DNA of 64,000 bases from Alphaproteobacteria bacterium (GCA_947467345.1 CANIHD010000018.1:1-64000), one strand, 5' to 3'. Counted from the first letter of the stretch, positions 1-9,505 are shown. The notes: generated by a model not told the origin, from the sequence alone. Program-made: numbers and translations.

Positions 1-790
1 AGGAAATTTTTGATCTGAAAATTCACGCAGCAGCAGCGGACGCGGCGATCCATCCGTCCATGGCGCTGGCCCGGAAGGTGCGGAGCGTGGATCGTGAAAT
101 CAGATGTCGTTGAACGTTGAAGAGATTGTAGACGGTACCGTGGATGGACGCGAAGCGCTTTGCTTGAGCCTGAGATTTAAAGCGCTGCATCTTTCGTTCT
201 CGTCGCCGCACGGATAGGTGCGAGTTTTCAGCACGATTGTTGTCGCGTAATCGTCCAGGTCGGTGACGCCGGCGACACTTCAATGTTTCGAGTGCGGCTC
301 CGTAAGAGAGCAGGCCATCGGTCACGAAGTGATCCGGGACGTAGCCCTGTTTCTTTAGTAATTTCCGTAGCAATCGCAGCGCTGCATGTTTATTGCGGCA
401 TTTCTGCACGAGCACGTCAAGCACCTCGCCTTCGTCATCCACGGCCCGCCACATGAACATGCGTTTGCCGTGAATCCTCACGACCATCTCATCGAGGTGC
501 CAGACCGAACCTGGGCGAGGGCGCGATTTCCGAATATTTCTAGCGATAGCCCGTCCGAATTTCTCGGCCCAACACCGCACTGTTTCGTAGGAAACGTCCA
601 TCCCTCGCTCGGCGAGAAGATCCTCCACGTCCCTCAAACTGAGAGTGAATCGGTAATAGAGCCAAACCGCCTGGCGGATAACATCCGGCGGAAACCGATG
701 CCGCTTAAAGGAAATACCAGCCATTTGGCCCTCCAAATTCCTCCATAACCCAGGAATTCAGAGACAAGTTAGCGTTAGCCTGACAGCACC
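1..790 (-). mobile_element. IS6-family insertion sequence, copy 1 (left end outside window)
   Basis: The element carries one transposase gene on the minus strand. Its right end (as drawn) matches the end of the second copy at 4591: the same block around 'ttagcgttag.ctgacagcacc' closes both elements. The left terminal repeat is not visible; by comparison with copy 2 it should lie about 28 bases before the window starts. IS6 elements normally have 14-20 bp terminal repeats beginning GG and ending in the inner CTGT motif, which fits the visible end. Confidence 0.85.
23..736 (-). CDS. IS6-family DDE transposase
   Basis: This 237-residue protein has the usual IS6/IS26 transposase length. An N-terminal helix-turn-helix-like part (residues about 10-60, 'LSLRDVEDLLAERG') precedes the DDE catalytic domain. 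The three acidic residues can be read in 'WHLDEMVV', 'FVTDGLLSY' and 'NRAENSHL', so the enzyme looks intact. It would catalyse replicative, cointegrate-forming transposition of the surrounding element. By my residue-by-residue count it differs from the transposase at 3823-4536 at 19 of 237 positions (about 92% identity), so the two copies are close relatives rather than a fresh duplication. Confidence 0.95.
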   Translation of the reverse strand: MEGQMAGISFKRHRFPPDVIRQAVWLYYRFTLSLRDVEDLLAERGMDVSYETVRCWAEKFGRAIARNIRKSRPRPGSVWHLDEMVVRIHGKRMFMWRAVDDEGEVLDVLVQKCRNKHAALRLLRKLLKKQGYVPDHFVTDGLLSYGAALETLKCRRRHRPGRLRDNNRAENSHLSVRRRERKMQRFKSQAQAKRFASIHGTVYNLFNVQRHLISRSTLRTFRASAMDGWIAASAAAA

Positions 791-944
791 CATCAGTCAC
801 ATCAATTACATGAATTCCGAGGCAAAACGACATTTTTCCGCAACAAAATCATCATTACTCTTGCGCGCAAATGAACGCTAACACCTCACGGGAACTTGGC
901 TAGGCACTCTGTACGCTTACTGGCCGACAATGTGAGGGGATTAA
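791..944. promoter_or_regulatory. Intergenic region upstream of TonB receptor
   Basis: This AT-richer gap lies between the IS end and the TonB receptor and should hold the receptor's promoter. A purine-rich GAGGGG stands about 5 bases before the ATG at 945 and is a good ribosome binding site. A TTGCGCGCAAATGA stretch near 860-873 loosely resembles an iron-type operator, but I do not regard this as established. Confidence 0.3.
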
Positions 945-3632
945 ATGCATATCCATCAATTTCGAAGTGCTCTCTTTGGGAGCTCGGCATTCATGCTGTT
1001 CGCGCCAGGGTTGGTTCATGCGGCCGGCGCGCCGGAGGCCGAAGAGGTTCTTGTAACTGCTCGCCGGCCGCTCGCGGAGAGCCAGGCGGCCGCCATAGCA
1101 GAGCAGCGCATCTCGCCGTCGATCGTCTCCGTTCTCTCCGCGGATATCATCGGTAACCTTCCTGACCAAAATCTGGCGCAGGCGGTCGGCCGCTTGCCCG
1201 GCGTCGGCGTCGAACGCGACCAGGGCCAAGGGCGCTATATCAACTTACGTGGCGCGCCGATTTATTGGACGACGATTTCGTTTGATGGGCTTTCGGTGGT
1301 TTCGCCCGAGGGTCGTTCGACACGCTTCGACAACATACCTTCCGCGATCGCTTCGCAAATCACGGTCCAAAAAGCACTCATTCCGTCGATGGGAAGCGAC
1401 GCCGTTGCGGGTAACATCGACATCCGGACACGCCGCGCGTTTGACTATGACGGTATGACCATAACAGGCAAGCTCGGCGCCGGTTATGTCGAACTCGGAA
1501 AGGGCTTCGAGACCGACAATTCCATTGTTTTTTCAGATATCCTGATGAACGGAAAATTGGGCATTGTTGCGCAAGGGTCCTATTACAAGCGCGACATGGC
1601 CACGGAGAATTGGGAAACCGATCCCTATTTGGCGAACATCACCGATCCCATTAAACGGTTCGCGCAAGACACAAAGAACAAACACTACCGACTTTATCGC
1701 GAGAACTATTCCGGCTCGTTTCGTGCCGACTACAAGATCTCCGAGAACAGTGAAATCTTCGCCTCCACCGTCAACACGGTTTTTCACGATGACGAGTTGC
1801 GGGATCAGTTCATTTTCCAATTGAGCCAGGGCACGAACGCGGCGGGGCAGAGCTACACCACGCCGGCCTTCATCATCGGGAACGATCCCGTTTTCGGCAC
1901 GGTGTATGGCGGGCGCATCAGCGCCCGTATCACCTACCGGGACAATTTCGACCGGATGTCCACCAACACCGCGGGAGGCGAGCACAAATTCGACAACGGC
2001 CTGAGCGCTTCATGGCGGCTCAACTACACATGGGCTGACAATGTCGGCAAGAATCCGGCCGAAGTGCGCTTCCAAAGCCCGAGTACATTCACCTCACGGC
2101 CGACAATCCTTTACGATTTCCGCGACCGCACCTCGAACGTTGTCTCGTTGTTCCGCACCATTGGTGCCACCGGCGCGCGTGCGGTCGGCGATCCCGTGCA
2201 GAATATTGAAAACTTCGACATGCCCTTGAACCAAGTCTCGCTTCTCGACGCGAAGGAAGTTACGAACGCCTACACGGCGAAACTGGATTTCGACTACGTG
2301 GCCGATCTCTTCGGTGCCGACACAATGATCGAATTCGGCGGCCTCTATACGACGCGCGAGAAGGAAAACAACGAAACCGGTTGGGCTGCGACCGCCGCGC
2401 AGCTTACGGCGAATGCCGCCAAGCGCTGGGGAGACCTTGCGAAGGATGGCGATTATTTGGGCAAGCAACGCCTTGGCTACACGTTCCACTACACAAACCG
2501 AGACAAGGTTGACGAACTCGTCGATCAGATTCGTGGGGGAGCGGCTTTGGCGGACAACCTCGCCAATTACTGGAATGTTACGGAAGACATTCTCGCCGGC
2601 TATGCAATGGGAACAACGCCCACCAATTGGGGCAGCGTAGTCTTTGGCGCGCGCGTGGAACATATCCGCAATACCGGAAAAGCATATCCGACCATCGGCA
2701 GCACCGTCTCCACCACACTGCTCAAAACGAAGAGCGGCGACACAGCCGTCTATCCGAGCGTGCATGTGAATTGGGACGTCACGCCTGCCTGGAAACTGCG
2801 GACGGGCCTCACAACTTCGGCTTCGCGCCCCGACTATGACGATTTGCGTCCGAACTTTGTTATCAACGACACGCAACAGACGATTTCGGGCGGCAATCCA
2901 TCCGCCAAGCCGGAGAAACAAAAGGGCATAGACGTCTATGCCGAATATTACGGCGAGAACGAAAACTTCTTCTCCGTCGGCGTGTTCTACAAAGATATCA
3001 GCAGGGTCCTCATGCGGCAGGCGGTTGCCTTCGGCCGCGACGACCTGGATACGGGGAGTCTTGATCGTTCCAACTATGTTTTCACCACCCTTACCAACGG
3101 CGGTGATGGTTATCTTCAAGGCGTCGAGGTCTTCTATTCGGGCTCTGCCGAGACGATCGTTGAGGGCAGCGGCTTGCCCGAATGGGTCGGCGGGTTTGGC
3201 GTAAGGGCATCGGCAACCTTGACGCAGTCGGAAGTCAGCGTGCCGGCGCTCGCAGGCGTTCCAGAGCGCAAGATATCGCTCCTCGGAAGTTCGGACGCGG
3301 TCTATAATGTTCAATTGATCTACGAGAAGTACGGCGTCTCGCTGCGTCTAGCCTATCAATATCGTACGCCGTGGGGCCAATCCATCGGCAGCTATCAGGT
3401 GGTGAACGGTTCGGTCTACCCGGGTACGGGCAACGCCGGCATCTTCTGGGATTCGGACGAAGAGATCGATTTCTCGGCTCGCTACCAGGTCAACGACAAT
3501 ATCGAGGTCTATCTGGACGCGCTCAATCTCTCGAATGCCGGCGCAGCCCGCTACGACGACAACGCCAAATATCCAATCGAATACGAGAAGTTTGGCCGCC
3601 GATTTGTGACCGGCGTCCGTTTCAACTTCTAG
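945..3632 (+). CDS. TonB-dependent outer-membrane receptor
   Basis: This 895-residue receptor would take up an unidentified ligand across the outer membrane using TonB energy. It has a signal peptide (residues 1-27, ending 'GLVHAAG') and a TonB box 'EEVLVTARR' right after cleavage. The plug domain (about 55-170) contains 'NLPDQNLAQAVGRLPGVGV', a hallmark of the large Xanthomonas/Caulobacter-type TonB receptor subfamily. A long beta-barrel follows, ending in 'VTGVRFNF' with the C-terminal aromatic residue needed for Bam assembly. It stands alone between two same-strand IS6 copies, with no neighbouring enzyme or regulator to reveal the ligand. Members of this subfamily often import plant-derived carbohydrates; that is family knowledge and not shown here. 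Confidence 0.93.
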   Translation: MHIHQFRSALFGSSAFMLFAPGLVHAAGAPEAEEVLVTARRPLAESQAAAIAEQRISPSIVSVLSADIIGNLPDQNLAQAVGRLPGVGVERDQGQGRYINLRGAPIYWTTISFDGLSVVSPEGRSTRFDNIPSAIASQITVQKALIPSMGSDAVAGNIDIRTRRAFDYDGMTITGKLGAGYVELGKGFETDNSIVFSDILMNGKLGIVAQGSYYKRDMATENWETDPYLANITDPIKRFAQDTKNKHYRLYRENYSGSFRADYKISENSEIFASTVNTVFHDDELRDQFIFQLSQGTNAAGQSYTTPAFIIGNDPVFGTVYGGRISARITYRDNFDRMSTNTAGGEHKFDNGLSASWRLNYTWADNVGKNPAEVRFQSPSTFTSRPTILYDFRDRTSNVVSLFRTIGATGARAVGDPVQNIENFDMPLNQVSLLDAKEVTNAYTAKLDFDYVADLFGADTMIEFGGLYTTREKENNETGWAATAAQLTANAAKRWGDLAKDGDYLGKQRLGYTFHYTNRDKVDELVDQIRGGAALADNLANYWNVTEDILAGYAMGTTPTNWGSVVFGARVEHIRNTGKAYPTIGSTVSTTLLKTKSGDTAVYPSVHVNWDVTPAWKLRTGLTTSASRPDYDDLRPNFVINDTQQTISGGNPSAKPEKQKGIDVYAEYYGENENFFSVGVFYKDISRVLMRQAVAFGRDDLDTGSLDRSNYVFTTLTNGGDGYLQGVEVFYSGSAETIVEGSGLPEWVGGFGVRASATLTQSEVSVPALAGVPERKISLLGSSDAVYNVQLIYEKYGVSLRLAYQYRTPWGQSIGSYQVVNGSVYPGTGNAGIFWDSDEEIDFSARYQVNDNIEVYLDALNLSNAGAARYDDNAKYPIEYEKFGRRFVTGVRFNF

Positions 3633-3664
3633 TCGACGGGACTATCAATTTAACACGGCAGGGT

Positions 3665-3710
3665 GAAAGCGGCGTGTTGCGAAATGCTCTTTCGCCCGCC
3701 GCTTTCTTCC
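3665..3710 (+). terminator. Probable intrinsic terminator after TonB receptor
   Basis: GAAAGCGGCG pairs with CGCCGCTTTC across a 22-base loop that itself contains CGAAA/TTTCG. A pyrimidine-rich tail (cttcct) follows. The U-tract is weak, so termination efficiency is uncertain. Confidence 0.5.
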
Positions 3711-3771
3711 TGGGTGCGCGTGACCGGAATGGCGCCCTCCTTTGGAAGGTTTGTTCGTGGTGGCTGATATC

Positions 3772-4591
3772 GGAACTGTCAGGTTAATTCGGTCGGTCGC
3801 ACGAAGGCTCTAATCCGAAAATTCACGCAGCAGCAGCGGACGCGACGATCCATCCGTCCACGGCGTTGGCCCGGAAGGTTCGGAGCGTGGATCGTGAAAT
3901 TAGATGTCGTTGAACGTTGAAGAGATTGTAGATCGAGGCGTGGACCGATGCGAAGCGCTGTGCCTGGCCTTGCGATTTAAAGCGCTGCATCTTTCGTTCG
4001 CGTCGTCGCACAGCGAGATGAGAGTTTTCTGCACGGTTGTTGTCGCGTAATCGCCCGGGTCGGTGACGCCGGCGACATCTCAGTGTTTCGAGTGCTGCAC
4101 CGTAGGACAGCAGGCCATCGGTCACAAAGTGATCCGGAACATAACCCTGGCGTTTCAGCAATTTTCGCAACAATCGCAGCGCTGCATGTTTGTTGCGGCG
4201 CTTCTGAACCAGAACATCGAGCACTCCGCCTTCGTCATCCACAGCCCGCCACATGAACATGCGTTTGCCGCGAATCCTCACGACCATCTCGTCGAGATGC
4301 CAGACCGAACCTGGGCGAGGGCGCGACCGCCGTATGTTGGATGCAATCGATCGCCCAAACTTCTCAGCCCAACACCGCACCGTTTCATACGAGACGTCCA
4401 TTCCACGCTCGGCGAGAAGATCCTCTACGTCCCTAAGACTGAGAGTGAATCGGAAATAGAGCCAAACCGCCTGGCGGATAACGTCCGGCGGAAACCGATG
4501 CCGCTTAAAGGAAATACCAGCCATTTGCCCCTCCAAATTCCTCTCATAGACCGGGAATTCAGAGACAAGTTAGCGTTAGACTGACAGCACC
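3772..4591 (-). mobile_element. Complete IS6-family insertion sequence, copy 2
   Basis: This 820 bp element is bounded by imperfect terminal inverted repeats. The left end reads ggaactgtcaggttaattc and the right end, on the opposite strand, ggtgctgtcagtctaacgc; they share GG..CTGTCAG..TAA. This is typical of IS6 ends. The flanking octamers (ctgatatc on the left, ggcgcgcc on the right) do not match, so no 8 bp target duplication survives. That is expected if recombination between copies, rather than simple insertion, produced this arrangement. Confidence 0.9.
3823..4536 (-). CDS. IS6-family DDE transposase
   Basis: This 237-residue transposase is the close relative of the one at 23-736, with the same DDE triad context ('WHLDEMVV', 'FVTDGLLSY', 'NRAENSHL') and no frame damage, so it is probably active. 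Substitutions relative to copy 1 are scattered and mostly conservative (for example Y28F, and several K/R exchanges). The gene starts about 55 bases inside the element's right terminus, the usual single-gene IS6 layout. Both copies point the same way, which is the geometry of an IS26-like pseudo-compound transposon around the TonB receptor. Confidence 0.95.
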   Translation of the reverse strand: MEGQMAGISFKRHRFPPDVIRQAVWLYFRFTLSLRDVEDLLAERGMDVSYETVRCWAEKFGRSIASNIRRSRPRPGSVWHLDEMVVRIRGKRMFMWRAVDDEGGVLDVLVQKRRNKHAALRLLRKLLKRQGYVPDHFVTDGLLSYGAALETLRCRRRHRPGRLRDNNRAENSHLAVRRRERKMQRFKSQGQAQRFASVHASIYNLFNVQRHLISRSTLRTFRANAVDGWIVASAAAA

Positions 4592-4698
4592 GGCGCGCCA
4601 GCTGAAGTCGCCATTAAGGCAGGGCGCGCGAAGCAGAAAACCACGGCTCCAGGCATTTTGTCCCTTTGCTGAGCAAAGAAAACTGACCACCGGTTGCC

Positions 4699-5556
4699 AT
4701 GTCCGACGCGGTAAGTCTCACCACGCCTTGGACGTGTCCCACCTGCAAAACGGCGGTAGCGACGGATTTTTGTCCCACCTGCGGCGAAACGCGCATGCGT
4801 CCGCGCGATCTGACCTTGCGCGATCTTCTCGACCAGATCGTCGAAGCATTCGTCAGCATTGACGCGAAGCTGCTTCGGACCCTGCGCGCGGTGCTGTTCA
4901 AACCCGGCGCGTTAACAATTGCCTATCTGGAAGGGCGGCGAAAATCCTACATCAAGCCGCTGCAATTGTTTCTGGTCGCCAACCTTCTGTTTTTCGGAAT
5001 GCAGTCGCTGACGCACCAGAACATCTTCTCGACGCCGTTTGCGTCCCATCTCAACGGACAGGATTGGAGCCCATTCGCCCAAGATCTCGTGGCGCGGCGC
5101 CTGGCAGCAACGGGCAGGACAATGGAAGCCTACGCGCCGGTCTTCGACCGCGCTATTCTTCTGAACGCCAAATCGCTGATATTTCTGATGGCGCTCTTTT
5201 TCACGGCCCTATTGCCGTTCCTGTTTCGCCGGGGCGGGCGCCTTTTTGTCGGCCATGCCGTATTCGCGCTTCACCTCTACGCCTTCCTTCTATTCGTGTT
5301 TTGCGCGGCGCTCGCCATTGCGGAGGTGCATGTCCTTCTTGGCGGCGAGGACCTCCAGTCCGAGAGTTTCGACCTGATCATCACTCTGGCTTGGATAGCG
5401 GCCAGCGCCGCCTATCTCTACGTCGCAATCGGGAAGGTTTACGGAGCGAAGGGCGCGGCCGGCGTGGCAGAGGCCGGCGTTCTCACGGTGGCGGTGTTCG
5501 CCCTCGTGCTCGGCTACCGCTTTTCGCTTCTGCCGATTACCCTCTACAGCACCTAA
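4699..5556 (+). CDS. DUF3667 family zinc-ribbon membrane protein
   Basis: The 285-residue protein begins with a four-cysteine zinc ribbon (CPTC at residues 13-16 and CPTCG at 27-31). It continues with the block 'RTLRAVLFKPGALTIAYLEG' and 'RRKSYIKPLQLFLVANLLFF', which is diagnostic of DUF3667. Four or five hydrophobic segments follow (about 92-112, 155-175, 190-212, 228-246, 258-280), indicating an inner-membrane location. The family has no established biochemical role. The gene stands alone between an IS6 element and glnS. A short GC-rich hairpin (CCCCC/GGGGG) lies about 15 bases past the stop, without a U-tract. Confidence 0.8.
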   Translation: MSDAVSLTTPWTCPTCKTAVATDFCPTCGETRMRPRDLTLRDLLDQIVEAFVSIDAKLLRTLRAVLFKPGALTIAYLEGRRKSYIKPLQLFLVANLLFFGMQSLTHQNIFSTPFASHLNGQDWSPFAQDLVARRLAATGRTMEAYAPVFDRAILLNAKSLIFLMALFFTALLPFLFRRGGRLFVGHAVFALHLYAFLLFVFCAALAIAEVHVLLGGEDLQSESFDLIITLAWIAASAAYLYVAIGKVYGAKGAAGVAEAGVLTVAVFALVLGYRFSLLPITLYST

Positions 5557-5685
5557 GGCAGGCGGACTTATCCCCCTGGACGGGGGCGGCGCATAGGCGG
5601 TAAAGCTCGCCAATTCCTGCGTTTTTGTGCTGATTCTAAGCTTTGGCGTCAGCCTTGGCGGCGTGGGTTACGGAGTTGGTTCGGT

Positions 5686-7344
5686 ATGGACGGCAACACA
5701 GCGCCCCGCGAAGCGGGCCGGGATTTCATTCGTGACATTGTCCAGGCCGATCTGGATGCCAAGCGCCATGCCATGTCGGTCACGCGCTTTCCGCCCGAGC
5801 CCAACGGCTATCTCCATATCGGCCACGCCAAGTCGATTTGCCTGAATTTCGGCATTGCCGAGGAGTTCGGCGGGCGCTGCCATTTGCGCTTCGACGACAC
5901 CAACCCAGTCAAGGAGGAGCAGGAATATATCGACGCCATCAAGCGCGATGTGCGCTGGCTTGGTTTCGGCTGGGGCAAGAACCTTTTTCACGCCTCGGAT
6001 TATTTCGAGCAGCTTTATAGCTGGGCGGAAGAGCTGATCCGCGCCGGTAAAGCCTATATCGACGACCAGTCGCAGGACGATATGCGGGCGGCGCGCGGAA
6101 CGTTGACCGAGCCTGGCCGGAATAGCCCGTTTCGCGAACGCGCCATCGCCGAGAATCTCGATCTCTTCCGGCGCATGCGCGCTGGCGAGTTCCCGAATGG
6201 CGCGCGTGTGCTACGGGCGAAAATCGATATGTCGGCCGGCAACATCAACCTACGTGATCCGGTGCTCTATCGGATTTTGCATGCGCCGCATCCGCGCACC
6301 GGTACGGCGTGGTGCATCTATCCGAGCTATGATTTCGCCCACGGCCAGTCCGATGCCATCGAAGGCATCACCCATTCGCTGTGTACGCTGGAATTCGAGG
6401 ATCACCGCCCACTTTACGATTGGTTCCTGGACAATCTCCCGGTTCCGTCGCGCCCCCGCCAATATGAATTCGCGCGGCTGAATATCGCCGGCATCGTGCT
6501 GTCGAAGCGCGTGCTGACTGAGCTGGTGCGGGAAAACCATGTCAGCGGTTGGGACGATCCGCGTATGCCGACTCTGGCGGGTCTGCGCCGCCGCGGCGTT
6601 CCGCCCGAAGCCATTCGCGATTTCGTCAAGCGTATCGGCGTGGCCAAGGCCAACAGCGTTGTCGATGTGGCCATGCTCGACCATTCCATTCGCGAGGTGC
6701 TGAACAAGAAGGCGCTGCGCCGCATGGCAGTTTTGCGCCCGCTCAAGATTGTCCTCGAGAACTATCCCGAAGGGCAGGTTGAGGAACTGGAAGCGGTCAA
6801 CAATCCGGAAGATCCTTCCGCCGGCTCACGCCGCATTCCGTTCGCGCGTGAAATCTTCGTCGAGCAGGAAGATTTCATGGAGAATCCACCTAAGAAATTT
6901 TTCCGTCTTTCGCCGGGCAACGAGGTGCGTCTGCGCTACGCCTATTTAATCACCTGCCGCGAGGTGGTGAAAAACGCGAGCGGCGACGTCGTTGAATTGC
7001 GCTGCACCTACGATCCCGCCACACGCGGCGGCAACGCGCCGGATGGCCGTAAAGTGAAAGCCACGCTCCATTGGGTTGCTGCGGCGCAGTCGCTGCCGGC
7101 AGAAGTCCGGATATTCGAGGCGCTGGGCGGCAAGCGCGAGGGCGGTGGCGCAGAAACTTCCGTTCCCAGCGTCGAAAAAGTTGAGGCGCGGCTCGAGCCG
7201 TCGCTCGCAGATATCGCCGTCGGCGAGGCGGTGCAGTTCGAGCGCCTGGGCTATTTCAGCCGCGATTCCGATTCCACGCCGTCGCGTCCTGTGTTTAACC
7301 GCACGGTAGGCCTGAGAGATGTGGCGAAGGCCCAAATTGCATAA
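5686..7344 (+). CDS. glnS: Glutaminyl-tRNA synthetase
   Basis: The enzyme charges tRNA-Gln with glutamine using ATP. The 552-residue length matches bacterial GlnRS. The class I HIGH signature is 'HIGH' at residues 44-47 within '[15 protein letters not shown]'. The second signature is 'IVLSKR' near residue 270, in place of KMSKS as usual in this family. The '[19 protein letters not shown]' block separates GlnRS/GluRS from other class I enzymes. The beta-barrel anticodon-binding domain follows and no YqeY extension is fused. The predicted start is preceded only by a weak GGAG. Many alphaproteobacteria lack GlnRS and use GluRS plus GatCAB, so its presence here is worth noting. Confidence 0.95.
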   Translation: MDGNTAPREAGRDFIRDIVQADLDAKRHAMSVTRFPPEPNGYLHIGHAKSICLNFGIAEEFGGRCHLRFDDTNPVKEEQEYIDAIKRDVRWLGFGWGKNLFHASDYFEQLYSWAEELIRAGKAYIDDQSQDDMRAARGTLTEPGRNSPFRERAIAENLDLFRRMRAGEFPNGARVLRAKIDMSAGNINLRDPVLYRILHAPHPRTGTAWCIYPSYDFAHGQSDAIEGITHSLCTLEFEDHRPLYDWFLDNLPVPSRPRQYEFARLNIAGIVLSKRVLTELVRENHVSGWDDPRMPTLAGLRRRGVPPEAIRDFVKRIGVAKANSVVDVAMLDHSIREVLNKKALRRMAVLRPLKIVLENYPEGQVEELEAVNNPEDPSAGSRRIPFAREIFVEQEDFMENPPKKFFRLSPGNEVRLRYAYLITCREVVKNASGDVVELRCTYDPATRGGNAPDGRKVKATLHWVAAAQSLPAEVRIFEALGGKREGGGAETSVPSVEKVEARLEPSLADIAVGEAVQFERLGYFSRDSDSTPSRPVFNRTVGLRDVAKAQIA

Positions 7345-7410
7345 GCCAAAATCCTTAAATGGATTTGCGAGCGGAGGAATAAATCGTAACTAGGCCAGCG
7401 AGGCATTCGC

Positions 7411-8004
7411 ATGCATGAGTCCGGCATGGAACATGAGTCCGAAGCCCCACCGAGCATCACCACGCTCGAGCTCTTCTATGTCTTTCTCTATGTCGGGCTG
7501 AGCTCCTTCGGAGGCGGCACGTCGGCTTGGATGCACCGCGAAATCGTCGAGCGGCGCAAGCTGATGGACGACGAAGCCTTCATGGCGGGCCTGACGATTG
7601 CGCAGGTTCTTCCCGGCGCCAATCCCGTCAACATGTCTCTTTACCTCGGGATGCAATTGCGTGGTCGCTGGGGTGCCGTGCTCGCCGTTATCGGCATGGT
7701 GTTCCCGGCGTTTTGCGTCATCCTGTTGCTCGGATTCCTCTATCGCAGCTTTGGTCAGTTGCCGATGGTGCAGGTCGTGCTCGGCGGCATGGCCGGTGTC
7801 GGCATCGGTGCCACACTGGCGCTTGCTGTGAAGGCGGCCTCTCGGCGCGCTATGCGCAACACCGTTCCCATAGTTTTGGCGAGCATCACATTTATCACGG
7901 TGGGAATTTTACGCTGGCCGATGGTGCCGGTCGTGATCGTTCTGGTGCCCGCGAGCATTGCCATGGCTTACGCCATGGAGAAGCGGAAGGCCAAAAATGG
8001 ATAG
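7411..8004 (+). CDS. chrA: Chromate transporter, N-terminal-type subunit
   Basis: This 197-residue membrane protein is one half of the ChrA/CHR family. It holds the family motif 'SFGGGTSAWMHREIV' near residue 33 and 'AQVLPGANPVNMSLYLGMQL' near 65, the conserved PGP/PGA region, followed by about five membrane segments. Two-gene (short-chain) CHR transporters work as pairs with opposite topology. The partner begins 5 bases downstream, so translation is probably coupled. Chromate efflux is inferred from family membership; many CHR proteins have untested substrates. A second in-frame ATG at 7426 is possible as the start. Confidence 0.88.
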   Translation: MHESGMEHESEAPPSITTLELFYVFLYVGLSSFGGGTSAWMHREIVERRKLMDDEAFMAGLTIAQVLPGANPVNMSLYLGMQLRGRWGAVLAVIGMVFPAFCVILLLGFLYRSFGQLPMVQVVLGGMAGVGIGATLALAVKAASRRAMRNTVPIVLASITFITVGILRWPMVPVVIVLVPASIAMAYAMEKRKAKNG

Positions 8005-8009
8005 GCTGC

Positions 8010-8555
8010 ATGGATAGGCTGCTGGGGCTCATCATCGTTTTCGTGCCGTTGTCGCTGCTCTCGTTCGGCGGCGGGCAGGCGATTGTTGCCGACATTCAGT
8101 ATCAGACAGTCGTGGTCCATCCATGGCTGACCAATCAGCAATTCACTGACATGTACGCCATCAGCCGCGCGGCACCGGGACCAAGCACGCTCATCGCCGC
8201 GTTGATCGGCTGGCAGGTTTACGGATTTTGGGGCGCGCTGGTGGCGTGTCTCGCCATCTATATTCCGTCGTCGATTGTCGTCTACACGGCCAGCAATTGG
8301 TGGCATCGCAATCAAGAGTCGCCATGGCGCGCCGCCATCGAACGGGGCCTCGCGCCTATCGCGGTCGGCCTCATCTTCGCCGGTATCGTCGCCGTTATGC
8401 GCGCCGCCCACATCGTTGAAGTCGGCCACATTGATTTTCTTGGGCTTGCAACGGTGCTCGCCGCGGCCGCGCTTCTCTACAAGACGAAGATCAGCCCCTA
8501 TGTGTTGCTTGGTCTTGTCGCCATCGTCTATGTCGGCGTCGATTTGATTCAGTGA
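8010..8555 (+). CDS. chrA: Chromate transporter, C-terminal-type subunit
   Basis: This 181-residue protein is the second CHR half. It contains 'LSFGGGQAIVADIQ' and 'ISRAAPGPSTLIAALIGW', the repeat-equivalent motifs of the first subunit, and about five hydrophobic segments. The start used is the ATG whose product reads MDRLLGLI; reading further upstream in this frame only yields a shadow of the first subunit. The gene converges with the YcnI-PCu(A)C gene, overlapping its end by 7 bases. The pair would assemble as a heterodimer in the inner membrane. It lies next to a copper locus, but shared regulation cannot be claimed. Confidence 0.87.
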   Translation: MDRLLGLIIVFVPLSLLSFGGGQAIVADIQYQTVVVHPWLTNQQFTDMYAISRAAPGPSTLIAALIGWQVYGFWGALVACLAIYIPSSIVVYTASNWWHRNQESPWRAAIERGLAPIAVGLIFAGIVAVMRAAHIVEVGHIDFLGLATVLAAAALLYKTKISPYVLLGLVAIVYVGVDLIQ

Positions 8556-9475
8556 TGATGCGCGTGCTCGTCCGCCTCCGCGGGTGCCAGCGCACCAATG
8601 GCGGCGACGGACAGCTCCACACGGACCGCACCCGCGCGAGCAAAGTTCAGCGTCAGCGGAATTTTCTGTCCCGCCACAAGCGCAGCTTTTAGGTTCACCA
8701 GCATTAGATGGAACGAACCTGCCGGCGCCATGTCCACTGTTGCGCCCGGTGCAATGGGAATTCCGGCCGGAGCGATACGCATGGACGAAACACCGTTCAC
8801 ATTTGTCGTGCTGTGAATTTCCACTCGCTCGGCCACATCTGTTGAGCCGCCCGTCAATATGTCTGCAACCGCGCCGCTATTGGTCAGCTTGAAATAGCCG
8901 GCGGCGGTGCGCGCGTTCGGCGCGGTGGCGCGCGTCCAGGGTTGCTCGATGCGTATGGCGCCTGCCGTAGTCGTGTCAGCAGCAATCAGCGTCAGTACGG
9001 GAGCAGGATGCGGAACGCTATTCCACGCCTGACCTGGTGCCGGAATTTCGACCCAACGATTCTCACCCGCCTCGCATGTTTGGACAGTCGGGAAATAAAT
9101 TGCGCCTTGCCGTGTCGGCAATTTAAGCATGAGACCAAATTGGTCGTTTGCTTTTACGTCGAGACGGCCGCGCCATGTCACGCTGTGAATTGACCCTGTG
9201 GGATTTCCCCCATTCCAAGAAATGGGCGCGGCTCCACGCGCACGAGTGACTTCGAGCTTCCAACCTGGCTTGGCCGGAAAATTGACGACATCGATACCTT
9301 CGGGAATTTCGACGGTCAACGACGTGGTGGGCGATTCCGCGCAGCCATGACCGACCTTGAAGAAGGCAGCGAAACTCACGCCCGGCGCGAAGCTCGTCTG
9401 CGAAAGCACGACATGCGCATCCGCTGTCGAAGCGAGTACCGCGGCGACAGCGCAGCCGGCAAGAATGCGGTTCAT
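8549..9475 (-). CDS. YcnI (DUF1775) - PCu(A)C copper-binding fusion protein
   Basis: A signal peptide (residues 1-20) leaves a mature protein starting with histidine ('HVVLSQTSF'), the copper ligand position of YcnI-like DUF1775 domains. That domain runs to about residue 155. A PCu(A)C copper chaperone domain (about 170-290) follows: 'EIHSTTNVNGVSSM' gives H-X10-M and 'FHLML' gives the HxM pair, close to the family pattern H(M)X10MX21HXM. The tail ends 'DEHAHHH', another possible metal site. The periplasmic fusion should bind and pass on copper. It lies about 30 bases after the TonB receptor stop, with GGAGAA before the ATG, so the two are probably co-transcribed. Confidence 0.9.
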   Translation of the reverse strand: MNRILAGCAVAAVLASTADAHVVLSQTSFAPGVSFAAFFKVGHGCAESPTTSLTVEIPEGIDVVNFPAKPGWKLEVTRARGAAPISWNGGNPTGSIHSVTWRGRLDVKANDQFGLMLKLPTRQGAIYFPTVQTCEAGENRWVEIPAPGQAWNSVPHPAPVLTLIAADTTTAGAIRIEQPWTRATAPNARTAAGYFKLTNSGAVADILTGGSTDVAERVEIHSTTNVNGVSSMRIAPAGIPIAPGATVDMAPAGSFHLMLVNLKAALVAGQKIPLTLNFARAGAVRVELSVAAIGALAPAEADEHAHHH

Positions 9476-9505
9476 GGCATTTCTCCAAGCAAGTTCTGTG
9501 TCGGT

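Noticed and set aside
3764-4599. Target-site duplication around IS6 copy 2
   Set aside because: The octamers ctgatatc and ggcgcgcc flanking the element do not match, so no duplication can be claimed.
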